Source of the DNA: Verpa conica
Lineage: Eukaryota > Ascomycota > Pezizomycetes > Pezizales > Morchellaceae
DNA: 64,000 nt
Direction: 5' to 3'
NCBI GenBank assembly: GCA_033030425.1
Contig: JAUFSD010000002.1
Coordinates: 1,178,001-1,242,000, forward strand
The position numbers and the translations under genes are program-made. The notes beneath the pieces were generated by a model, which was not told where the DNA came from, did no database searches, and was given only the letters and a program-made list of their open reading frames with translations. Shown here piece after piece: positions 50,284 to 61,692 of the stretch; position 1 is the first letter of the stretch; the number at the start of each line of letters is the position of its first letter.

Positions 50284-50550
50284 TTTTTGTTATTTAGGGA
50301 GAATTGACTTTTGTATAGGTTTAGTTGGAGTTTGGATGAATGACGTTGTATATGGTGCCAAGGACTAGAGAACATACGTTAACGCCTGCCAAGATTTGCG
50401 TCAACAGAGCCGCACCTTAGTTCAATTCCTACAATTTAGGGGAAGGGGAGTAGGGCTTTTACATATTTAATAGTAGTATAGGTATTATTTAGTCAAAAGA
50501 ACTTTGTTAAAAACATTCATTCTGATCACACTATATCACTCGTGCGCCCA

Positions 50551-52695
50551 CTACCCCTCTAAACCCACAATTCCAATCTGCCCCCAAAGAATAGCATCCA
50601 TAAACTCCCCCCCCGGTACCACCCCGAGTTCTTTCCTCTTCTCCCCACAATCGCCTCTCGCCGGTAATGTCAGCACCGCATTCGCCCCTTCAGTACTACC
50701 AACCCGGCTACTCCTCTGTACACCAGTGCTCCTCGCATGAAGTTTCCCATCATTTCTATCAAACGCTACATACACCCTATGATACTCCGGGCGTGAATCT
50801 AGTTTTATGTCCTGATCTAGCACAACTCGAACTGTTGGTAGCTCGTGTGGGATATATCCTGCTGACTTCCGCAAAGAGGGTAGGACAAAAAGATGGAATG
50901 TCACCAGTGCAGAAGCAGGATTACCAGGAAGTGCGAATACTAGCTTATTCCCAGACCCTGATGAAGCAGGAACTGTTGCAAATGTTGTCGGTTTCCCCGG
51001 CTTCATGGTGACACGGCCAAAGTGGATAGTTCCTTGGAGAGATTGCTCTATTGTCGGTTTCAAGAGGTCTAACTCGCCCATTGATACACCACCAGTCGTG
51101 ATAATCACGTCAACCGCCTCCAGCGCCTCGCGAAGTATTGCTTCGAGAGCTCCGGGTTTATCCCTTGCAATCCCTAGATCTAATACCGGGAATCCCCATG
51201 CTTTAATAGCGCTTAGAAGAGCAGGACGATTACTGTCCCTTATCTCCCCAGCCCTCAACTCACCCTCTCTATCATGTGCCACGACCTCATCCCCAGTACT
51301 CAATACCCCCACAACTGGCTTCCTGTATACCTTCACCGTCGCCCTCCCTACCGAAGCCAACACGCCAATCTCACCACCAACAGCAGAGATTATATCCCCT
51401 TTCCTCAAAACCACATCTCCAGCCATAACATCACTTCCAACCTCTCTCACATTCTCCCCATCACGCATACAATCAGCCATGATATTGACCCCCGTCTCCT
51501 CACTCTCATCCTCCGTCATACTCACCAACTCCGTATCCTCCACCATCACCACAGCCGTCGCACCAGGCGGCAACGGTGCCCCCGTCGTAATTCTCGCAAT
51601 CTCACCACTTCTCAAAGGTGGAATAGTTCCCGGTGCAGCGTGGGAAACTGACACAACGGGGTAGACCCCTTTACCATCCGAATGCACAACCGCATACCCA
51701 TCTACAATACTAGCACGAAAAGCTGGGACGCTTTCTGCGGCGGTTACATCCTCGGCGAGAATAAACCCTACCAAGTCTTTATCCACCGCAACCTCGATGA
51801 CGTCATGTAGGGGGGTCTCCAGCGCTATTATGTCATTCGCAGCGGTAACAGAGATCATAGGGTACGGTGATTCTCTATGCCTCCTTGTCACTGAATCGCC
51901 GAGCTTATTCGCTCTTGCTCCCAAAGTGTGTGGTCGTGGCCCATGGTGATGGTGGTGGTGGTGATCTCCGCCGCCATGGCCTTTGGACTCGCTAGCTGAG
52001 TGGAAATGGGTGTGGGAGTGGGGTTTTTGCGTGATTCCGGCTTTTTCTTCGAGTGCTCTGGTACCACCGGAGTGGAGAGCGCGGGAGCTAGTGGAACCGG
52101 AGGCTTGGATGCAGGCATGGGGGAGGAGTTTGATTAAGGCTTCAAGGTTTTCTTTTGCGCCTTTGGGGGAGCCGGGGAGGGTGATTATAATTGTGTTATT
52201 GCGGATACCCGCGACTGGGCGGGCCATCATTGCGACTATGTTTTTTATTAATATACTTTTTAGATAGAAAATAGGTGACTAACATGGTGTGATATTGAGT
52301 GAAGCCGTAAGCATTGCATGTCTACAACACCCTAAAATCAGTCTCAAGACTCCCTAATAAATCTATACATAGACAACTTACACCAGTCCTGGTGCCTGCT
52401 TATGAAGCAATGGTCTAACAGCCTCCGGTGTCCCATCTGTGATTGCGAACCCTGTACCTCCTGTGGTAACAACTAAATTAACCCAATTCTCACCTGTCCA
52501 TCTCCTTAACGCAGTCTGGATGATTTTCTGCTCATCGGACACGATATATACTTCCACAACCTCCCACACTAGCGAGTCGCTGGAGTTTTCGGCGAAAAAG
52601 TCACTGAGGAGCTTCCCGGATGCGTCCGTGGAGGGGTCCTTTGCGGCGGTGGTGGAGACGATAAGGATAGCTACTTTGAGGACTGAAGACGCCAT
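50551..52695 (-). CDS. cnxE: Molybdenum cofactor biosynthesis protein, gephyrin-like (MogA-MoeA fusion, cnxE)
   Basis: Exons 52695-52382, 52321-52284 and 52235-50551 (minus) encode 678 residues. The N-terminal MogA-like domain (KVAILIVSTTAAKD, VVTTGGTGFAITDGTPEAV, MMARPVAGIRN, LPGSPKGAKENL) adenylylates molybdopterin. A linker with seven consecutive His follows. The MoeA-like domain (VPAFRASIVDGYAV, GAPLPPGATAVVMVEDTE, VGVLSTGDEVV, IITTGGVSMGELD, ALPGNPASALV) inserts molybdate. Fungal Moco enzymes have this order. An in-frame ATG at 52746 would add 17 residues; the inner ATG (MASSVLKV) was chosen because similarity starts there. The start lies about 0.26 kb from the divergent Nudix gene, implying a shared promoter. 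Confidence 0.94.
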
Positions 52696-52951
52696 GTGGG
52701 CGGTGTGAAATATCTGTGGAAGCTTGCGATGGAGTAGATGTGACATTTATGTAGCCCTGTGGAGGAGTGAGTGCGCGAGGAGTGGTGTGCGGGGAGGGCG
52801 GATATCTAAGCCTTATCGATAAGCCAGGGTGGTGCAAACAACGTCACTACCCACCAAATAAGAAAACCATCGTGATATCAGGAATATAAAAATCCCAAAC
52901 CTTTTTTAATAGTGAAAAATTCACATATCCCGCTCTATATACTACCTCAAG

Positions 52952-54116
52952 ATGGCATCCTCTAAAAGATTCAGTAACCTCGACCTCGTGAATAACGTCG
53001 ATAGGTAAGGACTCTCTTCTACTACCACCATCTTAGCCGCTACTAATACTCTAACAGCTTCCCCAATGCTTCTGTCCACCCATCACTCCACGCTGAGCGT
53101 CTTGCTAGCCTCTCGGTCTTCACTCATAAGACCTACACGCTTGGGTACCTCCTGCCTTCCGTTGTCTCGGCGCTCAAAGACACTGCTCTCTCTGGTACAC
53201 ACTGGGTTGTCTCCGGCGACACGATTTCCCTCTCCGGCGACACGGTCAATGAGCGCTCCGAGAATATGAAGAAGACCATCACTGCATGGAAAGATTCTGG
53301 GAAGTTCAAGGTGCTCACAGGGTGGAGAAACGAATTATATAGCGTCTACTGCCCCCCAGGACAATTATATCTAGCAATGGAAAGAAGTGCATGTCCACTT
53401 TTTGGAGTGGTAACTTATGGCGTAAGTTGCTTCTTGTGTCTTTAGCGGTGTTTTACTGAAGGTGGGGATACTTAGGTGCATATGACGGCGTATACCACTT
53501 CCCCACTTCGTATCTGGACTCCTACGAGAAACCCGGAGAAACCGACTTATGGTGGCATGTTGGATAATACAGTTGCAGGTGGGATCTCGTCGGGGATGTC
53601 GGTGCATGATACGCTTGTCAAGGAGTCTGAGGAGGAGGCTTCTTTCCCGGCGTCTTTGATCAATGAGAAGGCGAAGGCTGTGGGGATGGTGTCTTACTTC
53701 TACTTGCGCCAGAAGAGTGCGGGGGGTGAGGAGGGACTCCTACAGCCGGAGGTGGAATACTGTTATGATCTGGAGGTGGAAGAGGATGTTGTACCAAGGC
53801 CGAATGATGATGAAGTGCAGGAGTTTAAGTTGTTGGATATCGAGACGGTTAGTAGAAGACTAAGAGATGTGGATTAGAGTACTGATGGATAATTTTATAG
53901 GTTAAAGAGGAGCTGGCAAAGGGGATGTTTAAGCCCAATTGTTCTCTAGGTATGTCTGCATTTGACAGAAAAATCATGCCCGAATACAGTATACTAACTA
54001 TCATAGTCCTCTTGGACTTCTTCATCCGGCATAATATTCTCACTGCTACAAACGAACCGGATTACATTGAGATCTGCTCTCGGCTCCACAGGCGTTTCGA
54101 GTTCCCAACCTGGTAG
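52952..54116 (+). CDS. Nudix hydrolase, thiamine-diphosphate-type (YJR142W/DUF4743)
   Basis: Exons 52952-53004, 53058-53421, 53476-53847, 53901-53949 and 54007-54116 join to 315 residues. The N-terminal DUF4743 region (LVNNVDSFPNASVHPSLHAE) is followed by the Nudix part: GVHMTAYTTSPLRIWTPTRN, MLDNTVAGGISSGMSVHDTL and the Nudix box remainder VKESEEEASFP. The end DFFIRHNILTATNEPDYIEI is typical. Relatives in yeast (YJR142W) and plants hydrolyse damaged or oxidised thiamine diphosphate. The Nudix box G-x5-E-x7-REUxEEx is modified: K replaces the usual R, in VKESEEEA, as is common in this subfamily. A thiamine-type gene lies 3 kb downstream. Confidence 0.92.
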
Positions 54117-54351
54117 AAGAAAGCAGTAGATATTCCATAAAGGATATTTCTCTTTATACCCTAAGTGTCTTGTATTACTACGGTAATAATTAACTCCTAA
54201 GTAATAATGCAAAACAAAACGCCTTTTTCTCTCTCTCTCTGAAGATCTTGCTGGCTTCGTGCGTAAAAGGAGACATGGTGTAAATTACAATTAGCCCCAG
54301 AACATTACTTCGTACCCAAAAAAATAATATTCCATACTCCTCTCTACCCAT

Positions 54352-54898
54352 CTATTTCTTAATCAAGAGGTAAATATATTCATGTCTTAATGAGGACAAT
54401 CTCTTATGAGGACCCTCAATATGTAATAGCAACCCGCCAAATGATGCATAAACTTTTCTATCCAACTATCAGTCCTGTACTTACACCCAGAGAGAGAGGG
54501 GGAGAGAGCATCTTACATAAACTCTCCATTGCCTTCCTCAAACCTATAAACCTTCCCATGCATAACATAGTCATACGTATCCGCCAGCGTCAACTCTCCA
54601 GATCTCGTCTCCCTCCACCCCGTCTTACTATTCGCGCTATCATCCTTCGACCCGTCGAGTGAAAGGGTCGATGCAATTGAGAGCTGGATAGTCTCGCCTG
54701 CAGTGATCGGATACAGCTCACTGTGGATGTCGAGTGTGAATTTGAGGTCCTCACGCTCGCCAAAGACGCGAGCGACGCGGTCGTACTTCTTCTGATCGAC
54801 GGCGGTAATGCTGAAAGTGGAATCGAGGAGAAGGGAGTCGGCACTTGAAGAGGATTAGTAGGGAAGTTCATCTACGCGGTGAGGGCGACTTACGACAT
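54352..54898 (-). CDS. RPB8: RNA polymerase I/II/III shared subunit RPABC3 (Rpb8)
   Basis: Three exons (54898-54894, 54843-54517, 54457-54352, minus) give 145 residues, the normal Rpb8 length. The first exon is only five bases (ATGTC). The protein starts MSADSLLLDSTFSITAVDQ, contains KYDRVARVFG and LTLADTYDYVMHGKVYRFEE, and ends YASFGGLLLHIEG..YIYLLIKK, all recognisable Rpb8 segments. Rpb8 is shared by the three nuclear RNA polymerases. No single long ORF shows it because the tiny first exon and the late intron break the frame. The start codon is 220 bp from the divergent ELP4. Confidence 0.94.
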
Positions 54899-55118
54899 TG
54901 TGAATTTGTTTGTAGTAGGTGCTCTGTATGTCTCTATGGTAGAGGCTGAAGATCCATCAAAGAATTACAGCAAATGATGGCTTAGTCATTTAGTACAGAG
55001 CCTCAGCCTTGACTAACCCCACCAAGCATCATAAACTATCACTATATTGCATAATAATCTCTACATCTTAACTTTATCATTTATCACTCGGACCGCTTCT
55101 ATACTTCTCCCTTATATA

Positions 55119-56366
55119 ATGAGCTTCCGCAAACGGAATATCGTCATAAACAGAGGTTCACCTACTACTATGGAGTCTACACCTCCATCACAGCCCTCAA
55201 AACCCCCACCACAGCCTGGTGTCCGTCCCTCACCAATTAATGGCCAATCCACAACCTCAACAGGAACCTCTTCACTAGACTCACTCCTAGCTGGGCATGT
55301 AGGACTACCACTAGGATCCTCACTCCTCATTGAAGAGCCAGGAACTACTGATTTTGGTGGTGCACTGCTACGCTATTATGCTGCAGAGGGGATCGTACAA
55401 GGGCACGCAGTAACAGTGGTAGGGTTTGGAGAAAGTTGGGTTCGTGACCTTCCCGCAGTCACTAGAGATGCAGAAGATGACGGGAAATCGCGGGGCAAAG
55501 GGAAAGAAGGAGAACGAATGAAGATTGCATGGCGATATGAAAGACTCGGTGAATTCGGGAGTGGGATCGGTGGAAGTCGAGGTATATCCCCAGTCCGTAA
55601 TATGCGAAATTATACTCACTATTATAATCTAGCACAAAGCCACACACCTCTCACAGAGACTCCCAAAGATGAATCCTCTCCCTCTTCAGCTACAACACAG
55701 CCATTCTGCCACTCCTTCGACCTTACAAAACGTCTCACGATCCCCGCGACCTCTAAACTCACCTTCATCCCCCCACCTCAACCCACCTCCACTACCCCAT
55801 TCGCCTCCATTATCTCCTCCCTAACCACACATATAAATGTGCACCCTTCAACTCTCCCTCACCGCATCATAATTCCTTCCCTCCTCTCCCCACTCCTCTA
55901 CCCCCCCACAGCCTCTACCCCCTCTCATCTCCTCCCCTTTCTCCATTCTCTCCGCTCTCTACTCCGCCGCTACCCTGAAAAACTCACACTTATGTTCTCC
56001 ATACCACTCGAGCTCTACCCTCGCGACACCGGCATCCTCCGTTGGGTCGAGATTCTCTCCGATGGCGTCATAGAGCTCACCCCCCTACCCCACCAAGTAG
56101 CAGTTGCGCAAAAAGCCGAAGAGGCAAGTCCGCAGGGGTTAGTGAAGCTGTGGAAGTTGCCAGTGCTTGGTGAGAAAGGGGGTGGGCTTGGGGCTGGGGC
56201 TGAAGGGGAGGATCTAGCGTTTACGGTTACTAGAAAGAGATTTGAGATCAGAGCGTATAGTTTGCCACCAATGGATGAGGGGGCAGATCACACGGGGGGG
56301 TTAGATGATCATAGTGGCCATGGTCATAGTCATGGGAAGATGACAAAGGTTGATGTCGAGTTTTAG
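55119..56366 (+). CDS. ELP4: Elongator complex protein 4 (PAXNEB)
   Basis: A continuous frame of 415 codons starts at MSFRKRNIVINRG. The RecA-like PAXNEB fold is shown by SLDSLLAGHVGLPLGSSLLI, TTDFGGALLRYYAAEGIVQG, KIAWRYERLGEF and CHSFDLTKRL. Elp4 with Elp5 and Elp6 forms the ring of the Elongator complex for tRNA wobble-uridine modification. The segment at about 55581-55631 could be a 51-nt in-frame intron (GTATAT..TCTAG); spliced, the protein would be 398 residues. An His-rich tail (HTGGLDDHSGHGHSHG) is present. A farther in-frame upstream start exists, but the ATG at the conserved MSFRKRN start is preferred. Confidence 0.92.
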   Translation: MSFRKRNIVINRGSPTTMESTPPSQPSKPPPQPGVRPSPINGQSTTSTGTSSLDSLLAGHVGLPLGSSLLIEEPGTTDFGGALLRYYAAEGIVQGHAVTVVGFGESWVRDLPAVTRDAEDDGKSRGKGKEGERMKIAWRYERLGEFGSGIGGSRGISPVRNMRNYTHYYNLAQSHTPLTETPKDESSPSSATTQPFCHSFDLTKRLTIPATSKLTFIPPPQPTSTTPFASIISSLTTHINVHPSTLPHRIIIPSLLSPLLYPPTASTPSHLLPFLHSLRSLLRRYPEKLTLMFSIPLELYPRDTGILRWVEILSDGVIELTPLPHQVAVAQKAEEASPQGLVKLWKLPVLGEKGGGLGAGAEGEDLAFTVTRKRFEIRAYSLPPMDEGADHTGGLDDHSGHGHSHGKMTKVDVEF

Positions 56367-57087
56367 TGGGTTTTTTGTATTTGTATTTTTAGTGTGAATA
56401 GAGGAATTGGAATGTTTATATTGGAGTATTTTCAGAGTCCCTCCAGTATATTGAATTCACGAGCTATCACTCGGTAAATATAAACCGTATAGCACTGGAT
56501 CTAGAACGAAGGAGAGTCTTGTCCTCTATAGCTCTCTGCCTTCCCCCTACTTTTCTCTTTTCTTTTATTGCTATTCCTTCTTACTTTGACCACATGCCAA
56601 TGAGCCTACCTAAGAGTAGGTAAATTTATGGATAAGTATAATTGACGCAAAAATAATTCCCATACATAAATCCAGGAATAATATTGTAAGGGTATAATAT
56701 GCCCTCTAGAAAAATTAGAGCGCTAGCAAGCCTCGATTTGTTTCACGGCCACAAGCTTTTTTTATCTGCTTCTTCTATGCTAACTAAGTAGAGCTTTTCA
56801 TCTCCACAATACTTCTTTAGAACTCTATAACGATTAAACATTCACATTGTTTTGCGGCCCTCCAATATGAAGGCGGATCAAGCCGTAGGTCTACCTATAC
56901 ATATATTAGACTAAACTCTAGCCTGATTTAGGGAAAATACACTATAACCCCCTTAATCACAGAAATCTAGATCTCTAGTATGAAACTGTATAGAACCCTC
57001 TATTCTACTCTGTAAAAATCTAAGCTTTTCAGTCATTGCATGGTGTGAGTATACTAAACTTTTTTTAACAGTACTATAGCAGAGTAA
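56367..57087. other. Convergent 3' region of ELP4 and the THI6-like gene
   Basis: AT-rich sequence without any supported ORF. Confidence 0.5.
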
Positions 57088-59010
57088 TCACTTCTTGATC
57101 TGGTCACAGATCGCCCTCTTTGTCCAGTCACTATTTCCTTCCATAGACATCTGCGAGGTTCTCCAGATCTCATCAATAAACACGGTCAAGAAGGTCCCGG
57201 GACCTTTTGTAGAGCCGCCATCAGTAGCTTGGTCACTAGCGATGGTGAACAGAAGAAGCCCCGAGAGCGCAGCAAGGAATGGATCATTGACTTCAACAGC
57301 TAAACAAGCAGCCAAGACTGGGCCCAGTCCTTCCATTCCCTAAATCATATTAGTCATATTTAGCTCGAAATATAAGGAAAATGCTCAACTCACAATCTGA
57401 GTCAAGAACAACGACCCATTCTCAATTGTCACTGTGCGAAAACTGTCCGAGAGAACAAACACCCGCCCCGTAGCAAGCACGACACATTTTTCCCTAGCTG
57501 CCAAGAACTTGCATTGTCTCGCTATCACCATCACAAAGTCTTTATCGAGAGACTTAATAATTTCATTGCACCCGCAATCTCTATCCATTCCTGATAGGTG
57601 AATGATCTCCCTACTATTACCCTTAAGTAATGTAACGTATCCGGATGCTATCAAGCCCTCAGTAGCCACGGTCCGGCGGTAATCAGAGCCGTCAGCTTTG
57701 GGCTCAAGAATTACAGGACATGCTTTGAGGTTGTAGGACGTGAGTGCGGCCATATATGCCTGCATAGACGCTGGTGTGAGCGAGTTTACACTAATGAAGC
57801 AACTTTGAGGGCTCCCATCCTCGCCAGGCATTCTCATTTCTTCGAAGTCGAGAGAGAAATCAGGGACCGAACCACTAGATCACAGCAAGGTCTTATTAGT
57901 ATCCTAAAGGTAGGTTAAACCTTAAAATGTCACTCACATAGCAGCACTCATTTCCTTAGCCAAAGCTTTGTTTTCATCAGAGATCATGCATCTAAAGTTG
58001 GGACTATTCCTAGCAACTTTTTCAATGGTAGGAGATACTTTAGTGAGAAGCTCCTTAATGTCTAAACTCCTAGTTCCTTCGCCCAGGCTCAGACTACTCA
58101 AACCCGCAGTCATGTTATTATCAAGAGTAAGACTCCCCGGCAAGAATCTTGGCCTACACTTCATAAGATTCTTAATCTCGGTGATCCTAGCCATCATATT
58201 TCCATGGCCCTCACTTTTCAACCGTCAGCTTACACACGCACATGGTTAAAATTATTATACTTACGTAGAATCATAGCCCAACACAACGCCATCAATCTGC
58301 TTAAATGGCGTCCTTGACTGGAACATAACCCGCTGAACGTTCTCTTGAACGATCCCCCCAAAGACCAGATGTGGAATCTGCGCCTTGAGCTTAGAGACAT
58401 GAGTCAAGATATCCCTAACTCCAACCGTTCCCAACGGGACTGAGCCCAAATGATGAAACCCTGCCCCAGGGAGTGGCTTATAAACAGGCCCAATCATGAC
58501 ATAGGCAGCAGCTGCATGGGCCGCAAGTTCAGCCTGACGTTTAGTAGTGACCCCAACACCAATGAACTTTTCGCTCCCCATGAGTTTACGGGCATTCTGG
58601 TAGTCTAGTCTAGTTAGCTTTTAACCTGACATAGTAGATAGATAACCCACCAAGACACCCTTTCCCCAGCTCTACTCCTTCTGCTCCTGATGAAACAGCA
58701 ATATCCACACGATCGTGAATGATCAACGGAATATTACGCGTGGCCGTAATATTATGAACAGCTTTAGCAATCTTTGCATATTCGCTTGTCTCGATGGCAG
58801 AATCTTCACGTAGCTGGATGGCAGTTGCCCCAGCGTTGATCACATCTGTGATTTTCCCCACATCAAATATTTGACTATTTTCTCAGCCAGTGATAGAATT
58901 ACATTGGCAGGGGCGGACACATACCTTCCAGCAGAACCTTGAGATATACCTGAGACACCGGAAACCCTCAAAACACTAGGGCTAATAACGATGTAGAGCG
59001 AAAAGTCCAT
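57088..59010 (-). CDS. Divergent THI6-like protein (TMP synthase plus hydroxyethylthiazole kinase domains), probably degenerate
   Basis: Six exons (59010-58925, 58874-58651, 58604-58265, 58213-57938, 57874-57394, 57339-57088, minus) join in frame to 552 residues, close to normal THI6 length. The TMP-synthase half keeps GATAIQLRED, IPLIIHDRVDIA, YVMIGPVY and GVRDIL. The usual QxREK lysine, the GQxDM segment (here GKGCLD) and VVSAI (here VVLGYDS) are changed. In the kinase half DPVGxGAT is EPKADGSD, and the catalytic GTGC loop is GMEG with no Cys. THI6 normally joins the thiazole and pyrimidine halves of thiamine. The open frame with lost catalytic residues suggests a pseudoenzyme or regulatory paralogue. 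Another, intact THI6 elsewhere in the genome would be expected. Confidence 0.82.
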
Positions 59011-59641
59011 CGTTAAAGATTTAATTGAAAGTACTTTATGAAAAAGACCGCTAAATGAAATGTTGAACGATTTAGCCAACTTTTGCAGAAGTGATCTGGT
59101 TTCTGAAGAGGTAGGATTGATGAAAAGGTTGTAAAAGAAATGGATAAGCAAAGCTCTACAATGAAAGACTAGCTTTATGGCCCATCACAAGTTATCATTC
59201 GTCCTCCAGAGAGGACTTGGCACAATAAATATCACTTCAGGCTAAAAATATATCATTGCATCACATGGATCTTATCATATTCGTAGCAAAAGACAAACAG
59301 AAACGATAGAAAATACCCCCGGGGGGAGGGATAGGAAAAATCAAAACGCAGATACAAATAATAGAAAAAGGAAAAATAAGAAGCACCACCCTTCTCCCAA
59401 GCCATGAAAAATGAAGTTATTCATCTTGCTCCCTAACCAGAATTCCTTCCTTCCCAGACCAATAATAGCATTGAAAAGAGTTTCGCTTCACAGATTCGTG
59501 ATTTTTCCTCGAAGATATCCATTTCATTACCAAACGAACATCACCACTTTCCCCCGATAAACTTTTAAACCCCTCCCAGGTTCCAAAAGGCTTTTTACTC
59601 GAACACATGCAAAATCGGTTAAAGACAATCGATTTCGCAAG
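59011..59641. other. Intergenic region SUB2 3' end to THI6-like promoter
   Basis: Both neighbours are on the minus strand. The region should contain the SUB2 3' UTR and the THI6-like promoter. No conserved TPP riboswitch pattern was recognised by eye, and no ORF is supported. Confidence 0.45.
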
Positions 59642-61692
59642 CTAGGTGTTCATGTAACTATTAAACAGTTAACAAGAATTCGAGTGTTTGTTCTATGAGT
59701 ACTTACGAGCTAGCATCAATCCCACCCTCTGGGAACGGGTCCAAGCTGACTTCAAACCTCTCCATAATCTTATCTAAGACCTCAGCATCCTCCTTGGAAC
59801 TCACAAACGAGATACTCAACCCCTTGGTTCCAAAACGACCAGCACGGCCAACACGATGCAGGTATGAGTCAGGGTCAGATGGTAGATCGTAGTTAATAGC
59901 AAGATTAATACGCTCAATATCGATACCACGACCAAAGACATCAGTGGCAACGCAGATTCGCTTGTTGAACTCCTTGAATTGCTTGTATCGTGCGATACTA
60001 AAGAGTTCCAAGTTAGTATCTAGTCAACCAATTCCAAGAAAATTAAAAGCTAAATACCGGTCCTCTTGAGCCATTCCGCTATGTACTGCAATACTAGGGA
60101 AGTTGCACTCCGTCAATAATCTATTGAGCTCGTTTGCTCTAAGAGTGCTCTTGACAAAGATAATGACTTGGTTAAATTCGAGCTGATCCAACAACTCATT
60201 CAACTTCCTGTTCTTCTCCTTCTCATCGAGCTTCACATAGTACTGCTGAAGACCATGTAGAGTGAGTTTGGTCTCGTCATCAACGTAAATCTCGAGAGGA
60301 GATTGCATGAACTTCTTGCAAATAGGGCGGATCTCCTGGGAAAGGGTAGCCGAAAACATCATAACCTGTTTCTGCTGTGGAGTTGCACGGAAAATTTCCT
60401 GCACATCACGGCGCATGTCTGGCCAAGAACGATAAAAGTTAGTTAATGCATGTTGGAAGAGGCCTGACTAAACCTACCAATCTGCTCCAACATCTTATCA
60501 CACTCATCCAATACGAATACCTTGACGCTTCCCAATCTCAAGTGTTTATCACGAACCAACGCATTCAATCGACCAGGAGTTGCAACAATGATATGAGGGT
60601 GCTGATCCTTGTTCTTCAATACCTCCACATCCTTTTGCATCGGGGTACCACCGTAGAAGACTGCAGTACGGACATCGGGCATGTACTTGCTGAAACGTGC
60701 ATACTCATTCTTAATCTGATATGCCAACTCACGGGTGTGACACATGACTAAAACTGAGACTTCACCGGGAACGGGGTCGACTTGCTGAAGGGTCGTAAGA
60801 ACAAAGACGGCAGTCTTACCAAGACCTGATTTAGCCTGGCAAAGAACATCTGTTCCGAGGATTGACTGAGGAATGCAGACTTGCTGGACTGTAGGAAGGA
60901 ACCGAATGCTTATGTTAACTCGCGTACTCTCGACCGATTTTTGTAAACAGTGATGATTGGAAAGCAAGCAAAGTCGCGCATGTGTGTGCGTGTGGGTAGC
61001 CACGTCTATCTATCTTATCCGTCTCCGTGTCTCGCTCTTCTAACACCCTTCTTCAGGCTCACCAATATTCCTTCTCTTTTATGTTCTCTCCATTTATGAC
61101 ACTTCCAACCCTCGATCGTCGCGATACACCAAGCAGAGTCAAAATGAAAAGGCAATGATGTCGTGACGATGTCGTCGGGTTTCTTGCCAAGAGAAACATT
61201 TCTGATGTCACCAGAAGCAATACATCATAGAGAAAATTAATTTCTTTAATGTTTCACCCTCAATTCCGACACCTGGCCGGCTTAAGAGAGACTGAAGAAC
61301 GACCACGGAGACGATAGACGAGACCACCCAAGACGACGACGACGATAAGACGCGTATATTGAGGAGACAGAGATGACAAGGGAGGATATATTTCTTTTTC
61401 AATTAGGGAGGAGAAAGAACTGACCCTCGGACGGATGTTCGAAACCGCAGTCGACGATAGCTCTGAGAAGTTCGGGCTTTAGAAGGAAGTCTCGGAAACC
61501 AGTAGAATGAATTCCGACATAAGAGCCTTTCTTGTCGGCAGCAGTAGCCCCGGCTCCTGCGGCTGCGGCTGCAGTTGCATCAGCCTTCTTTGTAGAAACA
61601 TCACCGTTGGCAGCGGTTGTGGCGGCGTCGTCCTTAGAGTCAAGTCCCTCGTCATCGGAGTAGTAGTCGAGAAGCTCTTCTTCGTTAGACAT
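59642..61692 (-). CDS. SUB2: DEAD-box ATP-dependent RNA helicase Sub2 (UAP56)
   Basis: Exons 61692-61425, 60888-60478, 60418-60058, 59997-59707 and 59657-59642 (minus) encode 448 residues. The start [16 protein letters not shown] precedes an Ala-rich stretch and [20 protein letters not shown]. Walker A is AKSGLGKT (108-115); the DEAD motif is DECD (217-220), the Sub2/UAP56 hallmark. SATLSQE and [10 protein letters not shown] complete the set. Sub2 acts in spliceosome assembly and, within TREX, in mRNA export. Intron 1 is 536 nt, roughly ten times the other introns here, and lies right after the Q-motif region. The last exon is 16 bases (YMNT). Confidence 0.96.

Noticed and set aside
54590..54871. 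93-codon minus frame
   Set aside because: A shadow of RPB8 exon 2 in another frame; the spliced Rpb8 frame shows the conserved residues.
59011..59641. Thiamine riboswitch near the THI6-like gene
   Set aside because: No conserved TPP-aptamer helices or CUGAGA-type core recognised; fungal TPP riboswitches sit in 5' UTR introns, which I cannot show here.
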